Positions 54,009 through 63,938 are shown, counted from the stretch's first letter. The stretch is 64,000 nt of DNA from DATFDN01 sp963830565 (GCA_963830565.1 CAWHMO010000012.1:43371-107370); one strand, 5' to 3'. The notes: generated from the letters alone by a model not told the origin. Translations and numbers: made by a program.

Positions 54009-55367
54009 GTGACCGTGGACCGCGAAACTCTGCTCGCCCTCTCCAAGGATGACCTGATCGCTCTTATCCTAGCGCAGCACGCGCAGGTCGAGGCGCTGAC
54101 CGCACGGATTACGGAGTTGGAGGCCAAGCTCAACGCTCCTCCCAAGACGCCGGACAATTCGAGCACGCCCTCCTCGAAGGCCCAGAAGCCGAACCTGCCC
54201 GAGCGCCCCAAGAAGCCTCGCCGCGGCCGACCTGGCGCCTGCCGCACACTGGCAGCCAACCCCGACCGCATCATCGAGGCGACACTCGGCGCCTGCCCGC
54301 ATTGCGACCACGCGCTTGGCGCCGCTGACCAGCCCGACATTCACGCCTACGACCACATCGACCTGCTGCCGATCCACCCCATTGTCACCCGCATCAACCG
54401 CCATCGCGGCGTCTGCCCGTGCTGCCGCAAGCGCGTGGCCGCCACGGCGCCGGAGGGCTTCGAGCCCGGCTCGCCGTTCAGGCCAGGGCTGTGCGCGCTC
54501 ATCATCCATCTCCACGTCACCCAGGCGATCAGCTTCGAGCGCCTGGCCCGCCTGCTGGCGGAGGTGTTCGGACTGAGCATCAGCGAGGGTGCTATCGCCA
54601 ACATCCTGGCCCGTGCCGAGGCGCCGCTGCTGGCTGCCGCGGCGCCGATCGCCGATGCCGTGCGCGCCAGCCCGATCGTGGGCTCCGACGAGACCTCGGC
54701 GCGGGTTGGCGGCAAGACCTGGTGGCAATGGGTGCTGCTGGGCTCGACCGCGATCTGCCACGTGATCGCCGATACAAGGGCGGCCTCCGTCGTGACCGCG
54801 TTCCTGGGCGGCGCGCAGCCGGAAGTCTGGGTGGCCGATCGCTATGGGGGGCAGTTGGGCCATGCCGCAGTCCGCCAGTTGTGCCTGGCGCATCTGCTGC
54901 GCGACGCAACGTATGCGATCGAGGAGGGCGATGACGGGTTCGCGCCGGGCTTTCGCATCCTGCTGTTGCGGGCCGTGGCGATCGGCAAACGACGCGACGC
55001 GCTGAAGGGCAGCACCTTGGCACACTACCACGCCGATCTGGAGCGGCGGTTGAACCGGTTGCTGTAGGCGCCCACACCGCAGCGACCCACTGCACGCCGC
55101 CTGTTCCGCGCCATGCGCCGCGACCGCGACGACCTGTTCCGCTTCGTCACCCGGCGCGACGTGCCCTACACCAACAACGCCTGCGAGCGGGCGCTGCGGC
55201 CTTCGGTGATCTTCCGCAAGGTCACCGGCGGGTTCCGTGCCGAATGGGGAGCCAAGGTCTATGCTGCTGCGGCAAGCGTGATCGCCACCGGAAGACTGCA
55301 TGGCCTGACCGCGTTCGAGGCGCTACGCGCCGCGCTCGACGGACGGACCGTCATGCGGGCGGGCTGA
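54009..55367 (+). CDS. IS66-family transposase with one in-frame amber codon
   Basis: DDE transposase, 452 codons. N-terminal coiled coil (LIALILAQHAQVEALTARIT), a Pro/Lys-rich spacer (PKTPDNSSTPSSKAQKPNLP), a zinc-finger region (ACPHCDHAL, VCPCCRKRV), then the IS66 core: VGSDETSARV (first Asp), WVADRYGGQLG (second Asp) and PYTNNACERALRPSVIFRK (final Glu). GTG 54009 is preferred over a TTG at 53979. At 55065-55067 a TAG replaces what should be Leu (CTG TAG GCG) in the same frame; the rest is intact. Either a sense-to-stop mutation that silences the element or a read error. Confidence 0.88.
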
Positions 55368-55380
55368 CCGCGAACGAGGG

Positions 55381-55392
55381 GTGAGCAATTAC
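55381..55392. repeat. Right terminal inverted repeat of the IS66 element
   Basis: GTGAGCAATTAC, the reverse complement of the left end at 53918-53929. Confidence 0.9.
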
Positions 55393-55885
55393 TGCGGAAA
55401 GGCAGTTGCGGGCTTATGTCTCGGCGGAAGCCCGGTCTATCCTGAGCTTCGACTCCAAAACCCCCATTCGTGCTGCGGTCATATTGCAAAATGCTGGGCA
55501 GACCCCAGCTCGATGAAATGCAATTCGCTGCGGGTGTCATCATCATGGAGTACCCGTACCGAACGGAACCGCCTTTCGGATTTCATTCGAAGGCGATGTG
55601 AGCAAAACGGTTCTCCACCCCGGCAAAGAATTCACGGCCGAAGCAACGGCGAAAGAACCCGTGCCAGATGAGGCTCTGGCAGCCATCAAGACTGGTACAT
55701 TATGGCGGCTCTACGTCGGTGGTTTAGTCAAATATTCCGATGCGTTCGGTAAAAATCGGTGGACCAAGTTCTTGGCATCCACAGGCGGCCACGATTTTTC
55801 GGAAGCCTTGGACAATAATCAAGGTGATCTGAGCCAAGCACGTATCAATTGGCAACATACCAGCGAGCATAACAAGGCAAGCTGA
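55393..55885 (+). pseudogene. Membrane protein gene, right half (interrupted by IS66)
   Basis: Begins with the second TGCGGAAA and continues AERQLRAYVSAEARSI, SFDSKTPIRAAVILQNAGQTPA, a frame change near 55512 to EMQFAAGVIIMEYPYRTEP and another near 55590 to DVSKTVLHPGKEFTAEATAK, ending WQHTSEHNKAS at 55885. The AxLQNAGQTPA pattern matches WENTGNSPALN in the cargo protein at 48.0-48.9 kb. With the IS removed the two halves read ...DTAERQLRAYVS. Low-GC like its left half. The region 55886-56093 before hisZ shows no gene. Confidence 0.65.
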
Positions 55886-56093
55886 TAGGATAACCCGAAC
55901 CCATAGCGCGCCCACGGCGCGCACCTACCGGCCTACACGTAAGCCTCCATCATGTGCGGGAATCTGCGCCGGCCGGTGAGCCGGGCAATGGTGGCGGATG
56001 ATACATAAGACCGCGCCGATGGCACGTACATCGCGCGGGTGCGACGGTGCGAGAGTTCCGTCGGCGCCCGTTAGCTGGTAGGGGCAGCGCGAA

Positions 56094-57248
56094 ATGACCG
56101 ACGACCTGCCCCTCAATCCCGCGCTGCTGCCCGCCGGCCTGCGCGACCTGCTGCCGCCGGAGGCGGAGACCGAGGCCGCCTCGGTCGAGGCGATGATGGA
56201 GGTATTCGCCGGCCACGGCTATCAGCGCGTCAAGCCGCCGCTGCTCGAGTTCGAGGACAGCCTGCTCGCCGGCTCCGGCGCCGCTGTCGCCGAGCAGACC
56301 TTCCGGCTCATGGACCCCGACTCGCAGCGCATGATGGGACTGCGCGCCGACACCACGCCGCAGGTGGCGCGCATCGCCACCACGCGGCTGTCGCGCGTGC
56401 CGCGCCCGCTGCGTCTGTCCTATGCCGGGCAATGCCTGCGCGTGCGCGGCAGCCAACTCGCGCCCGACCGGCAGATCGCGCAAGCCGGCATCGAGCTGAT
56501 CGGCAGCGACTCGCCGGTCGCCGATGCCGAGATCGTGCTGGTCGGCGCGGAGGCGCTGGCCGCCGCCGGGCTTTCCCGCATGAGCTTCGACCTGACCTTG
56601 CCGACTCTGGTGCCGGCGCTGCTCGAAGATGCCGGGCTCGCCGGGCAGGACCGTGCCGCGCTGGCCCGCGCGCTGGACCGCAAGGACGCCGTTTCGGTCG
56701 CTCGGCGCGGCGGGGCGCTCGCGCCGACGCTCACCGACCTGCTGTTCGCCGCCGGGTCGGCTGATCGCGCGCTCGCCGCGCTGGAGGCGGCGAGCCTGCC
56801 GGAGCCGGCGCGCGACCTCGCCGACCGGCTCGCCGACACCGTCGCCGCCATCCGCGCCCGCGCGCCGGCGCTGCGGCTGACCATCGACCCTGTGGAGTTC
56901 CGCGGCTTCCGCTATCACACCGGCGTCGCCCTCACGATCTTCGCGCCGGGCCGCCACGAGGAGCTGGGGAGGGGTGGGCGCTACCTGTGCGGCGAGACCG
57001 AGCCGGCGACCGGCCTCACGCTCTACCCCGACGCCGTGCTGCGGGCCTGTCCGGGACGGAAGGCCAGGCCGCGTCTCTATTTTCCGGTCGCTGCGGACTG
57101 GAGGGAGGCCGCCCAATTCCGCCGGTTGGGCTACGCCACGATCGCCGGACTGAACGGGGTCGGCGATAGCGACGCCGAAGCGCGTCGTCTGCGTTGCACG
57201 CACATCCTGCGCGCGGGAGGAGCGGTTCCATTGGCAACGGACGGCTGA
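56094..57248 (+). CDS. hisZ: ATP phosphoribosyltransferase regulatory subunit HisZ
   Basis: Class II tRNA-synthetase-like regulatory subunit that activates the short HisG in histidine synthesis. The 384-residue protein has motif 2-like RLMDPDSQRMMGLRADTTPQ and VARIATTRLSRVPRPLRLSY (parts), and the glycine-rich end GRHEELGRGGRYLCG, but lacks the catalytic histidyl-tRNA synthetase residues. ATG 56094. In relatives purA follows directly; here a cyclase and a DUF4399 gene stand in between. Confidence 0.93.
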   Translation: MTDDLPLNPALLPAGLRDLLPPEAETEAASVEAMMEVFAGHGYQRVKPPLLEFEDSLLAGSGAAVAEQTFRLMDPDSQRMMGLRADTTPQVARIATTRLSRVPRPLRLSYAGQCLRVRGSQLAPDRQIAQAGIELIGSDSPVADAEIVLVGAEALAAAGLSRMSFDLTLPTLVPALLEDAGLAGQDRAALARALDRKDAVSVARRGGALAPTLTDLLFAAGSADRALAALEAASLPEPARDLADRLADTVAAIRARAPALRLTIDPVEFRGFRYHTGVALTIFAPGRHEELGRGGRYLCGETEPATGLTLYPDAVLRACPGRKARPRLYFPVAADWREAAQFRRLGYATIAGLNGVGDSDAEARRLRCTHILRAGGAVPLATDG

Positions 57249-57487
57249 GGGGTGAGCAGGGGACCCGCGTGTCGTGGTACGCCTCTCCATTCGGCGGATA
57301 AGCGTTAGAACCGTGCCCGCACAGCGGAAAGGGCGGCTGTCCGGCGCCCATTTTGGGAATTGCGATTGCAACGTGGTCTGTCCGTGCCTCGTGCTGTCCG
57401 GCGGACGTGCACTTGCGATGGCCGCCGCTTTGCTGGCAGGGTAAATCGTTTGCACCCTCCTGCCTCCGAAGCTCACTGGTAAGGAAC

Positions 57488-59122
57488 GTGGAACACCTCG
57501 GACTTCGCCGACTGACCGTAGTGATGGCCGCCGACATCGTGGGCTACACGCGGCTGATGCACGCAGATGAAGCAGGCACGCATGGGCGCGTTCGGGGGCT
57601 GGTGCGGGAGCTTATATTACCCGTCGTAGCCGAACATCGCGGTCGTATCGTCAAAACTCGCGGGGATGGATTTCTTGCCTCGTTCGAGTCGCCGGTAGAG
57701 GCGGTCCGATGCGCGATTGTGCTCCAGCAATCCATGATCGGGCACAACCTTCAATTGCCGAAGGCGCAATGGATTCAGTACCGTATTGGCGTCAACCTCG
57801 GCGACGTCATCATCGAGGAGGATGACATTTACGGCGAGGGCGTGAACATCGCCGCGCGGCTGGAGCAGATCGCAGATCCAGGCAGCGTCTACATCTCGGG
57901 GGCCATCTATGAGCAGGTCAAGCACAAGCTGGTCTGCTCGTATCAGAGCCTCGGCGACCGCAAGGTCAAGAACATCACCGATCCAGTCACCATCTATCGC
58001 GTGCTGCCGGATCGCGCCGCCATCGAACGGGCGATGCGATGGCGTGCTCCTGCGCTGGCGTTGATTGCACTGCTTATTGGTGGCAGTGCCAGCGCCTCGT
58101 GGTATTTTTGGCAACACGTCCAGAATGGCGCGATGCCGGCCCGCTTGATCCTGCCGGTTTTGCGGCCCGATACTTCGCTCGTGGCGCCACCGGACCTCAG
58201 CACGCCGGCCGCGCAAGCACCAGTTTCCGCACCGCAAGCGGTCAACTCGCCGGTTGTCAACCCGCCAGCCGCGCCCGCGCCTCCTGCACGGGTCCCTGCG
58301 CCACCACCAGCGTCCCCCAGCAGCACGCCCGTCGCGCCGCCACCGAGCCCGCCCCAGCCGGAGAGCGTCGCAATCGCCGTGATGCCGCTCGTGCCCGCCC
58401 CAGCGAAGGCGACCTCACCGCCGACGCCGGCCCCCCCACCCTCGATCCAGGAACCGGAGATGGTCCTGGTCCCAGGAGGGCAGTTTCGGATGGGAAGCCG
58501 GGAAGACCCGTCGGAGGAGCCGGTCCACGTGGTCCTAATCCATTCATTCTGGATCGGCAAGTATTCGGTGACGGTCGCCGAATGGCGCGCCTGCGCCGCC
58601 GCCCGGGCCTGTCAGGATACCGTGGGCGACGCCGATCAGCCGATGACCAATGCGAGCTGGCTCGACGCCATGGCCTACGTCACATGGCTCTCGCGCGTGA
58701 CCGGCCGGCAGTACCGCCTGCCGAGCGAGGCGGAATGGGAATACGCGGCGCGCGGCGGCACCACGAGTCGCTACTGGTGGGGCAATGCGATCGGCCTGGG
58801 CCACGCCAACTGCGTCGAGTGCGGATCGCCGCACGATCCGGCACGGCCGCTCAAGGTGGGCAGCTTCGCGCCCAACCCGTTCGGCCTGTTCGACATGGCC
58901 GGCGGCGTCTCCGAATGGGTGGCGGATTGCTGGCATCCGAACTACGTCGGCGCGCCGAAGGCCGGCGCTGCCTGGGTATGCCAGGATGGCCGAAGCGATC
59001 ACGTTCTACGCGGCGGGTCCTGGATGAGCGCACCGAACCTTTTGCGCGTCTCCGACCGTGAGCATTACGAAACCGATATCCGGTATCCCGGTAATGGTTT
59101 CCGGGTCGCACGCTCGGAATAG
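57488..59122 (+). CDS. Class III adenylate cyclase fused to formylglycine-generating-enzyme-like domain
   Basis: Predicted 544-residue membrane protein. Residues ~5-175: cyclase catalytic domain with metal Asp in AADIVGYTRLM and KTRGDGFLASF, and DIYGEGVNIAARLEQIADPG. One transmembrane helix at ~187-206 (ALALIALLIGGSASASWYFW), a Pro/Ala linker (~225-320), then an FGE-sulfatase (SUMF1) domain ~321-543: MVLVPGGQFRMGS, YRLPSEAEWEYAARGG, PNPFGLFDMAGGVSEWVADC and GGSWMS. The domain would be extracytoplasmic. GTG 57488 is used because the family start (RRLTVVMAAD) needs it; the ribosome site is weak. Next gene 9 bp away. Confidence 0.87.
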   Translation: MEHLGLRRLTVVMAADIVGYTRLMHADEAGTHGRVRGLVRELILPVVAEHRGRIVKTRGDGFLASFESPVEAVRCAIVLQQSMIGHNLQLPKAQWIQYRIGVNLGDVIIEEDDIYGEGVNIAARLEQIADPGSVYISGAIYEQVKHKLVCSYQSLGDRKVKNITDPVTIYRVLPDRAAIERAMRWRAPALALIALLIGGSASASWYFWQHVQNGAMPARLILPVLRPDTSLVAPPDLSTPAAQAPVSAPQAVNSPVVNPPAAPAPPARVPAPPPASPSSTPVAPPPSPPQPESVAIAVMPLVPAPAKATSPPTPAPPPSIQEPEMVLVPGGQFRMGSREDPSEEPVHVVLIHSFWIGKYSVTVAEWRACAAARACQDTVGDADQPMTNASWLDAMAYVTWLSRVTGRQYRLPSEAEWEYAARGGTTSRYWWGNAIGLGHANCVECGSPHDPARPLKVGSFAPNPFGLFDMAGGVSEWVADCWHPNYVGAPKAGAAWVCQDGRSDHVLRGGSWMSAPNLLRVSDREHYETDIRYPGNGFRVARSE

Positions 59123-59131
59123 GAGGACGCC

Positions 59132-59551
59132 ATGTTGACGCGGCGTTTGCTAACGGCGGGAGCGATGGCGCTGGTCACGACCGGTGCGGCGGCCCGCACA
59201 CCGGCCCCGAAGGATACCTATCTCTATATCATCTGGCCGCAGAACGGGACCCATCTGCGCGGCGCTTTCTGGTGCCGCTTCGGGTTGCGCAACATGGGGG
59301 TGACGCACGCCGGCGACGCCTATCCAAACAGCGGGCACCACCATCTGCTGGTCGATGTCACTGCACCACTCGATCCGAACGAGCCGATACCAAGCGACAA
59401 AAATCACTTGCACTTCGGCGGGGGTCAGACCGAGGCTCGGCTCGATCTGCCGCGCGGCAAGCACACGTTGCAGCTCGTCCTGGGCGATGCCAATCATCGC
59501 CTGTTCGACCCGCTGGTGATATCGCAAAAGATTACGATCTATGTGGAGTGA
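59132..59551 (+). CDS. DUF4399-domain exported protein
   Basis: Secreted or periplasmic protein of 139 residues with a signal peptide (RRLLTAGAMALVTTGAAA). The DUF4399 region has IIWPQNGTHL, VTHAGDAYPNSGHHHLLVDV and NHLHFGGGQTEARLDLPRG; the His cluster NSGHHHL may bind metal. It is directly downstream of the cyclase-FGE fusion (9 bp), so the FGE-like ectodomain and this protein may work together (inference). A hairpin follows. Confidence 0.85.
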   Translation: MLTRRLLTAGAMALVTTGAAARTPAPKDTYLYIIWPQNGTHLRGAFWCRFGLRNMGVTHAGDAYPNSGHHHLLVDVTAPLDPNEPIPSDKNHLHFGGGQTEARLDLPRGKHTLQLVLGDANHRLFDPLVISQKITIYVE

Positions 59552-59556
59552 GACGC

Positions 59557-59574
59557 GAGGGGTCTAAGCCCCTC
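59557..59574 (+). terminator. Hairpin after the DUF4399 gene
   Basis: GAGGGG TCTAAG CCCCTC, a perfect 6-bp stem starting 5 bases after the stop codon; no T-run follows, so a moderate call. Confidence 0.55.
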
Positions 59575-59701
59575 CGTCCGAGGGCATCCGATTCACGGTC
59601 GCGCGGGCGGTTGCGCCGAAATTGGCAATCGCCAGCCTGCGACCCGCACCGGACAGACCTGGGTCGAGCCCGGCGAACACAGTGAAGCTGGAGGCTGAGC
59701 G

Positions 59702-60992
59702 ATGGCGAACGTCGCCGTGATCGGCGCCCAATGGGGCGACGAGGGCAAGGGCAAGGTGGTGGACTGGCTGGCCAGCCGCGCCGAGATCGTCGTGCGGTTC
59801 CAGGGCGGGCACAATGCCGGCCACACGCTGGTGGTCGGCAACGAGACCTACAAACTGTCGCTGCTCCCGTCGGGCCTGGTGCGCGGCAAGCTCGGGATCA
59901 TCGGCAACGGCGTGGTGGTCGATCCCATCGCCCTGCTGGCCGAGATCGACCGGGTGCGCGCGCCAGGGCCTCGACGTCTCGCCCGCCACGCTGCGCCTGG
60001 CCGACAACGCGGCGCTGATCCTGCCCTTGCATCCGGCCATCGACAGCGCGCGGGAGGCGGCGCGCGGCGCGCGGCGCATCGGCACCACCGGTCGCGGCAT
60101 TGGACCGGCCTACGAGGACAAGGTCGCGCGCCGCGCGATCCGCGTCGCCGACCTCGCCGAGCCGGAGACGGTCGCGGCCAAGCTCGACGAGCTCCTGCTC
60201 CACCACAACACGCTGCTGGCCGGCCTTGGCGCACCGACCTTCGAGAAGCAGGCACTGTTCCAGGAGCTGATGGCGCTGGCGCCGCGCATCCTGCCCTTCG
60301 CCGAGCCGGTCTGGGAGCGGCTGGACGAGGCGCGGCGGGCCGGCACGCGCATCCTGTTCGAGGGCGCGCAGGCGGTGATGCTGGACGTCGATCACGGTAC
60401 CTATCCGTTCGTGACCAGCAGCAACACGGTCGCGGCCACGGCGGCCTCGGGCGCCGGGCTCGGTCCGGCGGCCGTCGGCTTCGTGCTGGGGATCGCCAAG
60501 GCCTACAGCACGCGGGTCGGGTCCGGGCCGTTTCCGACCGAGCTGACCGACGCCACCGGCCAGCTGCTCGGGGATCGCGGCCGCGAGTTCGGCACCGTCA
60601 CCGGCCGGCCCCGGCGCTGCGGCTGGTTCGATGCGGTGCTGGTGCGCCAGGCGGTGAAGGTTGGCGGCATCAACGGCCTGGCGCTCACCAAGCTCGACGT
60701 GCTGGACGGGCTGCCGGAGTTGCGGATCTGCACCGGCTATCGGATCGCCGCGGAGCGAGTGCCACGCCTGCCCGCCGCGCCCGGCGCCCAGGCCTCGGCG
60801 GTTCCCGAATACGAACGTATGGAGGGCTGGCAAGGCTCGACGCGCGGCGCCCGATCCTGGGCCGACCTGCCGGCGCAGGCGATCAAATATGTCCGCCGTA
60901 TCGAGGAACTCACCGGCGCCCCGGTCACGTTGGTCTCCACCAGTCCCGAACGCGACGACACCATTCTGGTGCGCGATCCGTTCGAGGGTTAG
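59702..60992 (+). CDS. purA: Adenylosuccinate synthetase, frameshifted
   Basis: GTP-dependent conversion of IMP and aspartate to adenylosuccinate, an essential purine step. ATG 59702 opens with GAQWGDEGKGKVVDWLA, QGGHNAGHTLVV. After 59957-59963 the frame must move by one base (DRVRAQGLDVSPATL); downstream text keeps IGTTGRGIGPAYEDKV, LFEGAQAVMLDVDHGTYPFV and the C-terminal GWQGSTRGA, YVRRIEELTGAPV. The full corrected length is 429 residues, normal. Since cells need this gene, a sequencing insertion in a GC run is the best explanation. It overlaps the end of the convergent sulfotransferase gene by 4 bp. Confidence 0.92.
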
Positions 60993-61865
60993 GGAGCCCC
61001 ACCAGACTCCCCGCCCTCCGGCGCGCGCTCGGCGTCGTCGCTGCGCCAGAGCATGGACGGGATCTGGGCCGCGCGAGGGTGCGGCTTGCGCCAGAACGAG
61101 TTCAGGGACGAAGCGCTCGAACAGGTCGGGCGGCAGCACGGTTTGCCGCGGGCGCCACTCCACCCGGCCGCGGACGTCGTGCAGACCTGGGGTGCCGAGG
61201 GCGTCGTCGAAGGCCTCCGCCTTGTAGGCGACATGCTCGAAATCGTGGTCGAACAACGGCTCGCCCAGGGCCTTGTAGAGCTGCGGCACCACCGTTCCGG
61301 GCGCCCGCGCGAGCGCCTCGTAATCGAGCAGGATCAGCCGGTCCCAATGCGGTCCGAAACAGGCTTCCCGCAGCGCGTTCAGCGCGTAGCCAACCATGCC
61401 GTCCGGCGCCGCCACCCGCGCGACCCGGTTATAGACCGTGCCGCCCGTCTCGTAGCCGAACAGGCCCGACGGCTCGAACGGATTGCGGATCGCCTGGCGT
61501 TCGATGCTGTCGATGATCCAAGGCACGTCGCGCACGCAGCAGATCACGCGCGAGCGGGGGAACAATTCGACTAGCGCCGGCAGCCGCGCGCACCACAGGC
61601 GGTTGGTGTCGAAGACCACCCTCGCCGGATCGGCGGCATGATAATAGCCGGCGAACACACCCCGCAGCAGCGCCCGGCGCTGCCCGGCATCGAGAAACAC
61701 CGAGGCCTCGTTGCGCCGGCTCATGGCGGTTTCAAGTGCCATATAAAGCGAGCCGACCGGGCTGGTCATGGCCGCGTGGAAGGCCGGGTTCTGCCGCAGG
61801 ATCGCAGCCAGTAACGTCGAGCCGGAGCGCGGCAGGCCCGAGATGAAGTGGACCGTGTTATTCAT
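60989..61865 (-). CDS. Sulfotransferase family protein, frameshifted near C-terminus
   Basis: Cytosolic sulfotransferase fold using PAPS. The 5'-phosphosulfate loop is HFISGLPRSGSTLLAAILRQ, the 3'-phosphate region SRVICCVRDVPWIIDSIERQ and the late Tyr loop LILLDYEALARAPG, in parts. From ATG 61865 the frame passes to FWRKPHPRAAQIPSMLWR at about 61099-61104 and stops at 60989. Without the correction the protein would run on into purA antisense. About 291 residues. Substrate unknown. Confidence 0.82.
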
Positions 61866-62098
61866 TTGATGCCCCGCCCTGCGCGCCCGCTTCCCACCCG
61901 CCAGTTCTCGGGGCCGACCTTCAGCCTGAACCGGCCACGCCGCGCGAGTTGGAATCTGGCGCCTGTTGGCCACAGTACGGACCATACTTCATCAAGCCAC
62001 GAGCCACAGCCGCCAATCTTCGTTGCCCTAACATTCCCGCGGCTATGTACCCATGCTCGCGGAGCGGAGCGACGCGGGTGAGGGTCGGAGCGACAGGG

Positions 62099-62704
62099 AT
62101 GGGTCAATCATTAGAGCAGCCCACGGATAGCTTCACCTACACCGTCTCCGACGGGTCTGGCGGCACGGTGACCGGCACGGTGGACATCGCCATCACCGGG
62201 GCGAGCGAGCCCACCCAGGTCGGCACCGCGGGCAACGACACGCTGAGCGCCGCCAGCGCCAACACCCGCCTGATCGGGGGCGGCGGCAACGACACGCTCA
62301 ACGCCCACGCCGCCGGCACCACCGTCTTCGGCGGCCCGGGCGACGACACGATCAACGTGAACGCGGCCAAGGCCACGGTCCATGGCGGGCCGGGCACGAA
62401 CACGGTCACCCTCGGCAACACCGCGCAGGACACGATCGTGCTGCAGCAGGGCGGCACCGACCAGATCAGCGGGTTCAACCTGCACAATGGCGACGTGCTC
62501 GACCTCACGCAGGTGCTGGCGGAGGCGCAGAAGAGCTTCAGCGCCAGCGATTTCCAGGTCACCGACAGCGGCAACAACGCCACGCTGTCCTATGTCGGCA
62601 GCCCGTCCTTCACGGGCGGCAGCGCGCTCGCCACGCTGGTCGGGGTGGGCTCGGGCGTCACGCTGCAGACGCTGATCAACGACGGCGCGCTCAAGGTCAG
62701 CTGA
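62099..62704 (+). CDS. RTX/VCBS secreted protein, 3' fragment
   Basis: C-terminal part of a large type I secreted protein: a cadherin/VCBS-like strand set (FTYTVSDGSGGTVTGTVDI), glycine/Asp nonapeptide repeats (LIGGGGNDTLNAHAAG, VFGGPGDDTINVNAA) and a C-terminal domain (ISGFNLHNGDVLDLTQVLAE). No complete start domain exists upstream; ATG 62099 is simply the first in frame, so the gene is probably 5'-truncated, perhaps by rearrangement at the sulfotransferase side. A promoter is not apparent. Confidence 0.7.
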   Translation: MGQSLEQPTDSFTYTVSDGSGGTVTGTVDIAITGASEPTQVGTAGNDTLSAASANTRLIGGGGNDTLNAHAAGTTVFGGPGDDTINVNAAKATVHGGPGTNTVTLGNTAQDTIVLQQGGTDQISGFNLHNGDVLDLTQVLAEAQKSFSASDFQVTDSGNNATLSYVGSPSFTGGSALATLVGVGSGVTLQTLINDGALKVS

Positions 62705-62900
62705 CGGCGGGGCCGCTCCGGGGCGGCGGTCCGGCTGGTCTCCGCCGGTCCGGAGCGCGGCGACGCGCTGTGAAGCGCGGTCCGTCCGGGGGCCGCGCGT
62801 GCTCAGAACGGTACCACCACGTGCAGCCCTGCGGCGCCCAGCGCGGCGCTTATCAGCGATCCGCCGCGCCGCCCTCCGCCTCGCTGCGCGCCCAAGCAGG

Positions 62901-63938
62901 TCACGACGGCGCTCCGGCCCCCCGCCGCCGCGTCTCGTTCGGAGGCTCGCCGAATTGTTTGCCATAGGCCGCGATGAAGCGGGACGGGTTGGTGAAGCCG
63001 AAGCGGCGCGCGATGCTGCGGGTCGAGACCTCGTCGTCGGCCGCCCGCAACGCCTCGCGCACGCGCCGGAGCCGGATGGCGCGCAGCGCGGCGAGCGGCG
63101 TGGTGTCGCGGAACCGACGGAACGCGGCATACAGCGTCACCGTGCCGCAGCCGGCGGCGGCGGCGACATCGGCTCATGGTGATCGGCTGATCGGCGGAGG
63201 CGTGCATGAACGCCTCGGCCCGTCGCAGATGACGCGGGGATCGCCGTGCCGCTCGGGCGCTCCAGCCGCGCCGTGTGGTTATGGTGCAGCCGGGTCAGGA
63301 CCGTTTGCAAAAAGAGGTCGGTGAACGTCTCGCGCGCGACCGGCTCGCTCATCAGGCCGTCGGGGTCATGCAGCTCCTCCAGCAGACGCATGAACATGCG
63401 CCACACCACCCGGCCCTGGCCGCTGTTCCAGTCGAAGCCGGGCGCGAAGGCGAGCCTCTCGCGCGGCGGCTCGCCGAGCCGCGCCTGCACCATGCGCTCC
63501 AGCCGCGCGGCGTCCATCCAAACGACCAGCCGCGCGCTGGCGTCGCTGGTCACGAGCCGCGTGTCCGGCAGGTTGCGCATCACCATGCCCTTGGTTCCAT
63601 GCGCCTCGGCCTTGCCGTCGGGGCCGGCGAACTCCATGGCGCCGGAGAGCGCCGCCAGCAGGAAATGGCACGGCTTGCCGACGCTCAGGATTTCGAGTTC
63701 CGTGCAAATGGTCAACGGTGCAGCAGGGCCACAGTGCCGCCCGCGCGGCCTCGGGCACGGTGCTCAGGACGTCGCGCCGGGCTGGAACCGCGTGGCGGTT
63801 CCGCAGCCGGTACATGTTGGTGCCCTGCGGGGCGCCGAGGGTGCGCGTGTACCGGCCGCCTCTGTCGAGATCCTCGACGCGCACCTCGACTGTCTTGAAC
63901 GCATCGAGCAGCGACTGATCGAACTCGATCATGGGCAA
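62901..63938 (-). pseudogene. AraC-family regulator, several frameshifts
   Basis: From ATG 63938 (MPMIEFDQSLLDAFKTVEV) the N-terminal AraC-binding-like domain runs to near 63720, continues in a second frame (SVGKPCHFLLAALSGAMEFA, VRWMF-type helices, TDLFLQTVLTRLHHN) and, after changes near 63180-63260, ends in the DNA-binding domain VTLYAAFRRFRDTTPL and RFGFTNPSRFIAAYGKQFGE. At least three frame changes are needed. HTH text is complete, so if errors are corrected this could be an intact activator. No target is apparent. Confidence 0.75.

Larger units (their letters stand above)
53918..55392 (+). mobile_element. IS66-family element, single-ORF (ISBst12-like) type, 1,475 bp
   Basis: Ends GTAATTGCTCAC (53918-53929) and its reverse complement GTGAGCAATTAC (55381-55392) form perfect 12-bp inverted repeats (tips GTAA as in IS66), flanked by the 8-bp repeat TGCGGAAA. 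There is one transposase gene and no tnpA/tnpB, like ISBst12-type members. It is inserted into a membrane protein gene. The clean ends suggest a recent event. Confidence 0.92.

Noticed and set aside
59898..60988. C-terminal extension of the sulfotransferase antisense to purA
   Set aside because: Arises from a frame change near 61100; the conserved end lies in the other frame and stops at 60989.
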